From an uncultured Holdemanella sp. (lineage in GTDB: Bacteria > Bacillota_I > Bacilli_A > Erysipelotrichales > Erysipelotrichaceae), in the NCBI GenBank assembly GCA_900754615.1, contig CAAEDN010000032.1, positions 1-5,750 on the forward strand: DNA of 5,750 nt, read 5' to 3'. The notes under the pieces were generated by a model that saw only the letters and a program-made list of their open reading frames with translations, was not told the origin of the DNA and did no database searches. Position numbers and translations under genes: made by a program. This document shows positions 1 to 5,748 of this stretch, in pieces. Within the stretch, counting starts at the first letter, position 1, and every line of letters begins with the position of its first letter.

Positions 1-11
1 GATAAACAAAT

Positions 12-61
12 AAAAATGATGCATACTCGATAATCAAATATCGAGTGTTGCACCATTTTTT
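12..61. terminator. Rho-independent terminator of an upstream gene, possibly bidirectional
   Basis: An imperfect hairpin pairs ATG (16-18), TGCA (20-23) and ACTCGATA (25-32) with TATCGAGT (39-46), TGCA (49-52) and CAT (54-56) around a 6-nt loop. Six T residues follow at 56-61. The left arm is preceded by an A run at 12-16, which gives a T run on the other strand, so the hairpin could work both ways. It probably ends transcription of a gene lying before the window. No coding end can be assigned in the first 15 bases. Confidence 0.75.
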
Positions 62-83
62 ACTATTCAACCTCTAAAGTCAG

Positions 84-118
84 GATATATATAAAAGTCA
101 AGACTAATCTTGTCTAAT
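84..118. repeat. Intergenic direct repeat, copy 1
   Basis: Positions 84-107 are identical to 424-447 (24 bp), and both copies share TCTAAT six bases later (113-118 and 453-458). The core contains the small palindrome AGTC-AA-GACT (96-105 region). Within this copy GACTAAT (102-108) and GTCTAAT (112-118) form a direct repeat with 10-bp periodicity, the sort of spacing seen in OmpR-family operators. A protein-binding site, a dispersed intergenic repeat and a remnant of duplication are all possible. The identity is directly visible; the role is not known. Confidence 0.7.
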
Positions 119-148
119 TCACTGAAATAGAAACAATCGTAATTGATT

Positions 149-364
149 TATAATAGGGGTTGGCGACTGGATGTAGTAATGGCTACCCTTGGAATGAAAA
201 GAATGACATCTTGATTTCTCAAAGAATTATTACTTTGATGTGTTCTATGTATATTTATCTATATAAGAGTCTTAGTTGGATTACTAAAAATTACATTGAT
301 TATTATAGAAAAATGTAAAAGACACTAGTTCACCACCCCAAAGGATTACTAGTGTCTTTGACAT
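149..364 (+). other. Possible small transcript (small RNA or 52-aa ORF) between the repeats
   Basis: A perfect TATAAT box lies at 149-154, with no good -35 hexamer 15-19 bp upstream. It is followed by a G-rich start (GGGGTTGG, 156-163), about 150 AT-rich bases, and the hairpin at 313-364. A frame is open from TTG 160 to TAA 316-318 (52 codons), ending right at the hairpin; an internal ATG at 238 would give 26 residues beginning MCSMYIYLYKSLSW. Neither start has a properly spaced Shine-Dalgarno: AGGGG abuts TTG 160, and nothing precedes ATG 238. I do not recognise the peptide. A non-coding RNA or a degenerate gene tail is as likely as a translated ORF. Treat as a candidate only. Confidence 0.22.
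313..364. terminator. Long symmetrical hairpin, probable bidirectional terminator
   Basis: Arm ATGTAAAAGACACTAGT (313-329) is complementary to ACTAGTGTCTTTGACAT (348-364) over 17 bp with one mismatch (A317/G360). The 18-nt loop (330-347) contains the C-rich run CCACCCC (333-339), which is striking in such AT-rich DNA. The T run after the GC core is only TTT followed by G, so it is weaker than a classical plus-strand terminator. On the minus strand the equivalent run is TTTTACAT. It may end a short transcript starting near 160, or act as an RNA structure in its own right. Confidence 0.55.
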
Positions 365-423
365 AAAATAATTCAGAGGAACCACTGTATCCAGTAGTCT
401 TTCTGTATGATTATTAAACAATT

Positions 424-458
424 GATATATATAAAAGTCAAGACTAACCATATCTAAT
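424..458. repeat. Intergenic direct repeat, copy 2
   Basis: This is the second copy of the 84-118 repeat. The first 24 bases are identical, then five bases differ (CCATA in place of TCTTG), then TCTAAT returns in register. GACTAAC (442-448) and ATCTAAT (452-458) keep the 10-bp periodicity of copy 1, so the outer block and the spacing are conserved while the bases between have drifted. Distance between copies is exactly 340 bp. It lies about 170 bp upstream of the first permease gene, so it could be a distal operator, but this is inference. Confidence 0.7.
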
Positions 459-480
459 AGAACGAAAATAGTGTACTTTA

Positions 481-536
481 GATCATATAGGAACTCAGGA
501 AAACGTGTTGTATGTGTATTTATTTTTTATATGATC
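481..536. repeat. Inverted repeat upstream of the operon promoter
   Basis: GATCATATA (481-489) is the perfect reverse complement of TATATGATC (528-536). As RNA the stem would extend inward to 493/524 with two G-U pairs, giving 13 bp around a 30-nt loop that contains AGGAAAACGTG. There is no T run after it, so it does not look like a terminator. It could be a leader structure if transcription starts further upstream, or a symmetrical protein site, or chance in AT-rich DNA. Confidence 0.35.
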
Positions 537-563
537 CCATGAATGTTTAAATATTTGCGATTC

Positions 564-592
564 TTGAATCCATTTCATACACATTTCATAAA
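564..592 (+). promoter_or_regulatory. Candidate promoter of the transporter/two-component operon
   Basis: TTGAAT (564-569) and CATAAA (587-592) are separated by 17 bp and match the -35 and -10 consensus at four of six positions each. Transcription would begin near 599 and leave a leader of about 30 nt that includes the Shine-Dalgarno at 616-621. The alternative -10 TATAGT (603-608) matches five of six, but it would place the start point at the Shine-Dalgarno itself. The match is weak, as expected for a promoter that needs an activator. Confidence 0.35.
571..592 (+). promoter_or_regulatory. Candidate response-regulator operator (two 11-bp units)
   Basis: CATTTCATA occurs at 571-579 and again at 582-590, a perfect 9-bp direct repeat with 11-bp periodicity. 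Tandem direct repeats about one helical turn apart are the usual binding site of OmpR/PhoB-type regulators, which bind head to tail. The operon starting 40 bp downstream encodes exactly such a regulator, so autoregulation is a natural inference. The repeat sits inside the spacer of the candidate promoter, or exactly 10 bp before the alternative -10 TATAGT (603-608). Confidence 0.5.
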
Positions 593-613
593 TGATTGCT
601 AATATAGTGTCGG

Positions 614-621
614 ATAAGGAG
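614..621 (+). promoter_or_regulatory. Ribosome binding site that decides the TTG start
   Basis: ATAAGGAG is close to the full anti-Shine-Dalgarno complement and ends 9 nt before TTG 631. It lies inside the longer open frame that begins at ATG 592. That ATG has no purine-rich site before it (the bases upstream read TTTCATACACATTTCATAA), so this site favours initiation at TTG 631. Confidence 0.8.
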
Positions 622-630
622 TTGGTTGTT

Positions 631-1716
631 TTGATACATAATGCTTATGCATATATCACAAGAAAAAAAGTAAGAACGGGTATCTTGTTTTTGATACTTA
701 TGGTTATCCTGATCAGTCTTTATGAATGCTTGAGTACACTTTCATACAACGCACAATTAGAACGGTCTTTATATTCTGCAAGTCATAGTTCGATTGTAGT
801 ACAAAAAAAGGATGGTTCTGAATTTGAACATACATCTTTTGAAAATTCTGTATATGAATATGAATTTGTTTCTAAGTTAGAAGATGCTAAGGTTGTTTCT
901 ATTAAGCAGGGTGTAACACTGGATTCTTTGCCTGAAGAATATAAGAATGTGGTTTCAGTAGTTGGAACTAATAACACTTCAAAAAATGTTTTATTTCGTA
1001 GTGGCGTGTTTACTTTAACTTCCGGAAAAAATATTAATTCTAAGGATAGAAACTCTATTCTTATTCATTCGGATTTAGCTAAGAAAAATCATTTAAAAGT
1101 AGGGGATACAATAGTTTTGAATTCTCATACTTATACCATTAAAGGCATCTTTGTAGGTAAGAAACATGAAACCTATACAGGTTTATCTTCCGATTTAAGT
1201 GAGAATTCTATGTTTGTGGATTATAATTCTCTGGATACTAAGATGGTTACTAAATTGACTATAGATTCAAATCGTTTAAAACAAGTTCAATCCTTATATC
1301 CATCAAGTGAATACGTTGTGTCTAAAGATACGAAAGCCTATGAAGAGGCATTAGAATCAGTACAAAGTGTAAAACACATGATTCAAATTCTATCTTGTTT
1401 CATCATTGTGTGTGGACTTGTTGTCTTATCTTTAGTCTTAGTTCTATGGCTAAGAGATCGCATCTATGAAATTGGTATCTTGTTGTCTATAGGTAAAAGT
1501 AAGGTGGAAATCATTGTTCAATTTATATTCGAACTTGTATTTATATCTATTCCATCAGGAAGCATTCTATGTGCTTATAGTGTAATCAAACATAATGCGT
1601 TATGCTTCATATTAAGTTATGGCTTGCTGATGAGTATTATTATCGTTTCTGTACTAATGGCAAGTCTTATGATTATGATCAAAAAGCCAAGGGAAATATT
1701 ATCAAAATTGAGTTAG
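631..1716 (+). CDS. vex1: ABC transporter permease, FtsX/MacB type (Vex1-like)
   Basis: Membrane subunit of an ABC transporter, predicted to pair with the second permease encoded downstream. The product is 361 residues from the chosen TTG start. It has one transmembrane helix near 16-34, an extracytoplasmic domain of about 215 residues (the MacB-like core), and three helices near 252-274, 298-319 and 326-350. The cytoplasmic stretch after the second helix (RDRIYEIGILLSIGKSKVEI) is the FtsX-family coupling region. TTG 631 is preferred over ATG 592 because it has a strong Shine-Dalgarno and because LIHNAYAYITRK then aligns end to end with MFKNAFKYVTRK of the partner permease. The loop between the last two helices is only about six residues, against about 54 in the partner. 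Name and role follow from the five-gene arrangement known in pneumococcus; the substrate is unknown. The domain assignment is firm, the gene name less so. Confidence 0.85.
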   Translation: MIHNAYAYITRKKVRTGILFLILMVILISLYECLSTLSYNAQLERSLYSASHSSIVVQKKDGSEFEHTSFENSVYEYEFVSKLEDAKVVSIKQGVTLDSLPEEYKNVVSVVGTNNTSKNVLFRSGVFTLTSGKNINSKDRNSILIHSDLAKKNHLKVGDTIVLNSHTYTIKGIFVGKKHETYTGLSSDLSENSMFVDYNSLDTKMVTKLTIDSNRLKQVQSLYPSSEYVVSKDTKAYEEALESVQSVKHMIQILSCFIIVCGLVVLSLVLVLWLRDRIYEIGILLSIGKSKVEIIVQFIFELVFISIPSGSILCAYSVIKHNALCFILSYGLLMSIIIVSVLMASLMIMIKKPREILSKLS

Positions 1717-1728
1717 GAGAAATAAATA

Positions 1729-2364
1729 ATGAGTATATTAGAAATAAAAGATGTAACGTATGGTTACACAAAATTAGAGCATATTTTATTTGAAGTGAAT
1801 CAAAACTTTGAGTGCGGAAAGTTCTATGCGATTATTGGAAAATCAGGAGCTGGTAAATCAACCTTATTATCATTATTAGCCGGCCTTGATGAGCCAGATT
1901 CTGGTGAAATCTTATTTGAAGGAGAAGATATTTCAAAAACGGGATATACAAATCATCGTAAGAATCATATTTGTCTGGTATTTCAAAACTACAATTTGAT
2001 TGATTATTTAACACCATTAGAAAATGTACGCTTAGTCAATTCTAAAGCATCGCCTTCCATTCTTTTAGATTTAGGACTTGAACAATCCCAAATCAATCGT
2101 AGTGTAATGAAACTATCGGGAGGGCAGCAACAAAGAGTTGCGATTGCCCGTGCCCTTACAAGCAGTGCACCTATTATCTTGGCAGATGAACCAACGGGAA
2201 ATCTAGATAGTGATACGGCTAGTGAAATTATTGATATCTTAAAAGCTCGTGCTAAAGAAAGAAACAAGTGTGTGATTGTTGTGACACATAGTAAAGAGGT
2301 GGCGGATGCCGCTGATGTTGTATATGAATTAAAAGATAAAAAATTAAAGAAGAGGGGGAAATAG
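1729..2364 (+). CDS. vex2: ABC transporter ATP-binding protein (Vex2-like)
   Basis: Cytoplasmic ATPase of 211 residues that would power the two flanking permeases, probably as a homodimer. All nucleotide-binding motifs are intact: Walker A GKSGAGKST (37-45), Q-loop Gln86, signature LSGGQQQRV (129-137), Walker B IILADE (149-154) with catalytic Glu154, D-loop NLDS (158-161) and H-loop His187. It belongs to the LolD/MacB group that serves FtsX-type permeases. The stretch between Q-loop and signature is about ten residues shorter than I expect for this group, which accounts for the small size and agrees with Vex2. Its Shine-Dalgarno AGGAG (1715-1719) overlaps the stop codon of the preceding permease and ends 9 nt before ATG, so the two are probably coupled. 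Confidence 0.93.
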   Translation: MSILEIKDVTYGYTKLEHILFEVNQNFECGKFYAIIGKSGAGKSTLLSLLAGLDEPDSGEILFEGEDISKTGYTNHRKNHICLVFQNYNLIDYLTPLENVRLVNSKASPSILLDLGLEQSQINRSVMKLSGGQQQRVAIARALTSSAPIILADEPTGNLDSDTASEIIDILKARAKERNKCVIVVTHSKEVADAADVVYELKDKKLKKRGK

Positions 2365-2365
2365 A

Positions 2366-3730
2366 ATGTTTAAGAATGCATTTAAATATGTAACTCGAAA
2401 AAGTGTGAAGTCAATCATTCTATTTCTTGTTGTTCTAATTATGTCAAGCCTTTGTTTAGTCGGACTATCTATAAAGGATGCGACAAACAAAGCGTCCAAC
2501 ACATCATTAGGTTCGATTACCAATAGTTTTACAATGGAAATTAATCGTCAAGTTAATTTTGGAACACCTAGAGGTGCAGGCAATGTAAAGGGTAAGGATA
2601 TTGAAAAGATTTGTGCTTCTAAAGACATTGATTCGTATGTGAAAAGAATCAATAGTGTAGCTGACTTAGTCGATCATGATATTGTTTTAACTTCAAATGA
2701 AAATGAAGAGCGTCTTTCCAAATTTAAATCGACCGTGATGCTTACAGGAGTCAATGAATCGAAAAAGGAGACAAAATTTGTATCGGGTGCCTATAAATTG
2801 GTTGAGGGTAAACATTTAAATAGTAATGATAAGCATCAAATCTTGATGCATAAAGATTTAGCTAAAAAGAATCATTTAAAAGTTGGAGACAAACTTTCTC
2901 TACGCTCAAATATCTATGATGCAGATAACGAAAAGGGTGCGGACGAAACAGTAGAAGTAACCATTAAGGGTTTATTTGATGGTCATAATCAGGGTGGTGT
3001 TACAGCTGCACAAGAATTATATGAAAACAATCTAATCACGGATTTGGATACGGCTGCCAAAGTCTATGGCAATACACCAAAAACAGCTGTATATCAAGAT
3101 GCCACATTCTTTGTGAAAGGAAATAAAGATTTGGATCAAGTTATTAAAAATCTAAAAAAATTAGATATCAACTGGAATGAGTATGTATTGGTAAAAAGTA
3201 CATCCAATTATCCGGCTCTACAAAAATCAATACGTGGTATGTATAGTGTCGCAAATAAAATGTTTATTGGATCTTTGATCTTTGCGGGTATCGTTGTTAC
3301 TTTATTGTTGCTCATGTGGATGAATGCACGAAGAAAAGAAATCGCAATTTTAATGGCTTTAGGTATTTCTAAAATGAAGATCTTTATTCAATTTGTTCTA
3401 GAACTATGTATGGTAACAATTCCAGCCTATATTTTTGCGTACTTTATCGCTGGTAAAACAGCATCAAGTCTAGGTACAAAAGTATTGAACAATGTAAGTA
3501 CGGGTGTTGCCAAAGAAATTGCTAAAGAATCTGCCTCAAATAAACTTGGTGGTGGAGCTGAAGTGGATGGCTTTAATAAGATGTTGACACATATTGATGC
3601 AACTGTTGAACCAAAATATATGGTGTATGTTATTATATTTATGTCAATTGTAATGTTAGTTGCACTTGTTGTGGCTACCACACACTTGTTAAACAAGAAC
3701 TGTAAAGAATTAATGAATGAGGAAGAATAA
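2366..3730 (+). CDS. vex3: ABC transporter permease, FtsX/MacB type (Vex3-like)
   Basis: Second membrane subunit of the transporter, 454 residues. Helices are predicted near 16-36, 299-319, 341-363 and 418-441. A large extracytoplasmic MacB-like domain spans about 37-298, and the FtsX coupling stretch (ARRKEIAILMALGISKMKIF) follows the second helix at 321-340. A further outside loop of about 54 residues (364-417) lies between the last two helices and is missing from the partner. It shares the block DLAKKNHLKVGD (164-175) exactly with the first permease, so the two are diverged paralogues. The gene starts one base after the ATPase stop, with the G-rich site AGGGGG (2353-2358) 7 nt before ATG. 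Two different permeases around one ATPase argue for a heterodimeric channel, unlike Bce-type modules with a single 10-helix permease. Confidence 0.9.
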   Translation: MFKNAFKYVTRKSVKSIILFLVVLIMSSLCLVGLSIKDATNKASNTSLGSITNSFTMEINRQVNFGTPRGAGNVKGKDIEKICASKDIDSYVKRINSVADLVDHDIVLTSNENEERLSKFKSTVMLTGVNESKKETKFVSGAYKLVEGKHLNSNDKHQILMHKDLAKKNHLKVGDKLSLRSNIYDADNEKGADETVEVTIKGLFDGHNQGGVTAAQELYENNLITDLDTAAKVYGNTPKTAVYQDATFFVKGNKDLDQVIKNLKKLDINWNEYVLVKSTSNYPALQKSIRGMYSVANKMFIGSLIFAGIVVTLLLLMWMNARRKEIAILMALGISKMKIFIQFVLELCMVTIPAYIFAYFIAGKTASSLGTKVLNNVSTGVAKEIAKESASNKLGGGAEVDGFNKMLTHIDATVEPKYMVYVIIFMSIVMLVALVVATTHLLNKNCKELMNEEE

Positions 3731-4371
3731 TGAAAATATTGGTAGTGGAAGATGATACACTGATTCGCGAAGGATTAAGTGAATTTCTATCGGAGTCTGG
3801 ATATAGTATTATCCAGGCAAAAGATGGTAAGGAGGCATTGGAAAAGTTTAATACAGATATTCATCTGGTGATATTGGATATTCAAATTCCGTATATCAAT
3901 GGGTTGGATGTATTAAAAGAAATTCGTAAAGAAAGTGATTTACCCGTTTTAATCTTAACGGCTTTCAGCAATGAAGAATTTAAAATTGATGCCTATACAA
4001 ACTTAGCGGATGGCTATATTGAAAAACCATTTTCACTACCTGTATTAAAAGCTCGTATTGATGCGCTTCTTCAGAAACAAGATATTTTTGAATATAAAAA
4101 TGTTTGTGTGAATTTCAAAAGTTATACGGCGAAAATAGATGGTAAAACGATTGATATCAATGCCAAAGAAATAGAGATATTAAAATACCTTTTAGATAAT
4201 GCAGGTATCGCATTATCTAGAGCACAAATTCTAGATCATGTTTGGAAGGAAAGTGAAGACGTTCCTTATGATCGTGTTATTGATGTATATATTAAAGAAT
4301 TACGTAAGAAACTAGGTTTAGATTGTATTACGACCATTCGTAATGTGGGCTATAAATTGGAGAAATCATGA
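3730..4371 (+). CDS. vncR: OmpR/PhoB-family response regulator (VncR-like)
   Basis: DNA-binding partner of the sensor kinase encoded next, 213 residues. The receiver domain (about 1-115) has the acidic pair Asp8-Asp9, the phosphorylation site Asp50 (VILDIQIP), the switch Thr77 (LTA) and Lys99 (EKPF), so all catalytic positions are present. The C-terminal half (about 120-213) is a winged-helix domain ending in the family hallmark TIRNVGYKLE, with the recognition region near VIDVYIKELRKKLG. ATG overlaps the stop codon of the preceding permease by one base (TAATG), and GAGGAA (3719-3724) serves as Shine-Dalgarno. The likely target is the tandem repeat at 571-590 in front of the operon. There is no room for a pep27-type gene before it. 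The family is certain; regulation of its own operon is inferred. Confidence 0.93.
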   Translation: MKILVVEDDTLIREGLSEFLSESGYSIIQAKDGKEALEKFNTDIHLVILDIQIPYINGLDVLKEIRKESDLPVLILTAFSNEEFKIDAYTNLADGYIEKPFSLPVLKARIDALLQKQDIFEYKNVCVNFKSYTAKIDGKTIDINAKEIEILKYLLDNAGIALSRAQILDHVWKESEDVPYDRVIDVYIKELRKKLGLDCITTIRNVGYKLEKS

Positions 4372-5636
4372 AAAATTTAAAGATATTTCCTAAAATATGC
4401 ATACAAACATTCAGCGTCATCGCAATTATTGTCTTATTTATCCATCTCTTTGTATATTTGATTTTTCCAAGAACCTATTTGGATGTAAGAAAAGAAGAAA
4501 TCGATACTAAGGCCAATGAAATTACAGAAAACTTAAATGGCAAATCTGAAGACTATATTGAACAAGCTTTAGATTTCTATTCCAATACCAATGAAATCAA
4601 AGCGTTTATTAAAAAGAATACTACATCGAGTGAAGTTGAAATCAACAAAGATTTAAATGTCGATTTAAAGAGTTCTAATAACTCTTTAATTATTGAAGAA
4701 AGACAATTAAAGCTGGATACAGGAAAGACCATTCGCCTTCAATTTGTTTCAACAGCTGACATGCAAAGCCAAGCTAAAAATCTAAGTCTACAATTTCTTC
4801 CTTACTCTTTAATTATATCCCTATGCTTTTCGGCCATTGTCTCTTTGGTGTATGCCAAATCCATTAAAAATCATGTAGTTGAAATCAAAAGTGTAACCGA
4901 TCAAATGATGGCATTAGATAAGAAGGCTCGTCTAGAAATTGATTCGAGTGATGAAATTGGGCAGTTGAAGGCGCAAATCAATGATTTGTATGAAACACTT
5001 CTTGATTCGATTTCCAATCTTGAATTTAAAAATAAAGAGATTCTAAGATTAGAGAAAATAAAATACGATTTCTTTAAAGGGGCCAGCCACGAATTAAAAA
5101 CGCCTTTGGCAAGTCTTAAAATTATCTTAGAAAATATGAAATACAATGTGGGAAAGTATAAAAATAGAGATGTTTATATTGATGATTGTATCGATTTAGT
5201 TGATCACTTAACGAAGAGTATCCAACAAATTTTATCGGTATATTCCATTGAAAATCTAAAAGACGATGAAGAAATTGTTTGTATAAAGAATGAATTAGGT
5301 CGTGTACTTCAAAAATATGATGTATTGATTCACCAGAAGGGATTAAGAATTCAAAATGATGTAAAAGATGAAACAATGTATATTGGTAAGACGGCTTTAA
5401 ATATCATTTTATCTAATCTTATTAGTAACGCAATCAACTATACGCATGAAAAGGGTATGATTCAAATTGGAATAGAACAAGACTATTTCTATATTCAAAA
5501 CAAACAAGATTCAACCCAACCAAAAGGAAATGGTCTAGGATTATATATTGTTCGTAATCTATTAGATAACTATAAAATGAAATATGAAGTGATTGAAGGA
5601 GAAGACTTTATCTTCAAGATTCAATTTAAGCAATAG
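4368..5636 (+). CDS. vncS: Membrane sensor histidine kinase with a short ATP lid (VncS-like)
   Basis: Sensor kinase of 422 residues that should autophosphorylate on histidine and pass phosphate to the regulator encoded just before it. In order: helix 12-33, extracytoplasmic sensor domain about 34-142, helix 143-164, HAMP linker about 164-217, a dimerisation/phosphoacceptor domain with the H-box SHELKTPLASL (phosphorylated His241), and a HATPase domain with the N-box around NLISNAINYT (Asn354) and the glycine-rich G2 box GNGLGL (387-392). The usual DxGxG box and F-box are not visible: only about ten residues (IQNKQDSTQPK) separate the preceding strand from GNGLGL. The frame is unbroken, so this is not a frameshift. 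ATGA overlaps the regulator's stop by 4 nt, with GGAG (4359-4362) before it. The 109-residue outside domain separates it from intramembrane BceS-type sensors. Confidence 0.92.
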   Translation: MKNLKIFPKICIQTFSVIAIIVLFIHLFVYLIFPRTYLDVRKEEIDTKANEITENLNGKSEDYIEQALDFYSNTNEIKAFIKKNTTSSEVEINKDLNVDLKSSNNSLIIEERQLKLDTGKTIRLQFVSTADMQSQAKNLSLQFLPYSLIISLCFSAIVSLVYAKSIKNHVVEIKSVTDQMMALDKKARLEIDSSDEIGQLKAQINDLYETLLDSISNLEFKNKEILRLEKIKYDFFKGASHELKTPLASLKIILENMKYNVGKYKNRDVYIDDCIDLVDHLTKSIQQILSVYSIENLKDDEEIVCIKNELGRVLQKYDVLIHQKGLRIQNDVKDETMYIGKTALNIILSNLISNAINYTHEKGMIQIGIEQDYFYIQNKQDSTQPKGNGLGLYIVRNLLDNYKMKYEVIEGEDFIFKIQFKQ

Positions 5637-5690
5637 GTCTTTTAAATTTGTTGGATTTCACCTTGTAGTTAAATAAATAAAAATTAGATA

Positions 5691-5708
5691 ATAAAAATCA
5701 AGCCTAAT
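5691..5708. repeat. Degenerate third copy of the intergenic repeat
   Basis: ATAAAAATCAAGCCTAAT matches 91-108 of copy 1 at 16 of 18 positions and lies in the 3' untranslated region of the operon. The two changes break the AGTC-AA-GACT palindrome of the upstream copies. A copy at each end of the operon suggests a dispersed intergenic element rather than an operator, though chance similarity in AT-rich DNA cannot be excluded. Confidence 0.35.
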
Positions 5709-5719
5709 TCATAAAATTT

Positions 5720-5748
5720 TGTGTCTTTCCATGAAGGACACATTTTTT
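5720..5748 (+). terminator. Rho-independent terminator of the operon
   Basis: TGTGTCTTTC (5720-5729) pairs with GAAGGACACA (5733-5742) as a 10-bp stem with one G-U pair and a 3-nt loop, followed by six T residues (5743-5748). It lies about 84 nt after the stop codon of the sensor kinase gene, in the right orientation to end the five-gene transcript. A TTTT run before the left arm faces an A-poor right side, so the hairpin appears one-directional. Confidence 0.88.

Noticed and set aside
424..450. Minus-strand promoter TTGACT-17-TTTAAT within repeat copy 2
   Set aside because: The hexamers fit moderately, but copy 1 does not keep the -10 and no minus-strand gene lies downstream in the window.
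407..457. A 16-codon frame from ATG 407 running through repeat copy 2
   Set aside because: It has no ribosome binding site at proper distance, and the matching frame in copy 1 has no start codon.
84..458. CRISPR array
   Set aside because: There are only two exact repeats, 340 bp apart, with no regular spacers or Cas genes.
62..563. Insertion sequence or transposase remnant
   Set aside because: No terminal inverted repeats bound the segment and no recognisable transposase motif is seen in any frame.
592..630. N-terminal extension of the first permease from ATG 592
   Set aside because: No Shine-Dalgarno precedes it, it overlaps the candidate -10 and operator, and the partner permease aligns from TTG 631.
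783..977. Minus-strand open frame of 64 codons inside the first permease gene
   Set aside because: It is antisense to a well-supported gene, has no recognisable motif and has no independent ribosome binding site.
2004..2267. Minus-strand open frame of 87 codons opposite the ABC ATPase
   Set aside because: It lies opposite the most conserved ATPase motifs, whose codon pattern explains the open frame.
3427..3696. Minus-strand open frame of 89 codons opposite the second permease
   Set aside because: It is a shadow of the membrane-rich coding strand with no supporting signal.
4901..5376. Two minus-strand open frames opposite the sensor kinase
   Set aside because: They overlap each other and a gene with intact kinase motifs, and no promoter or binding site supports them.
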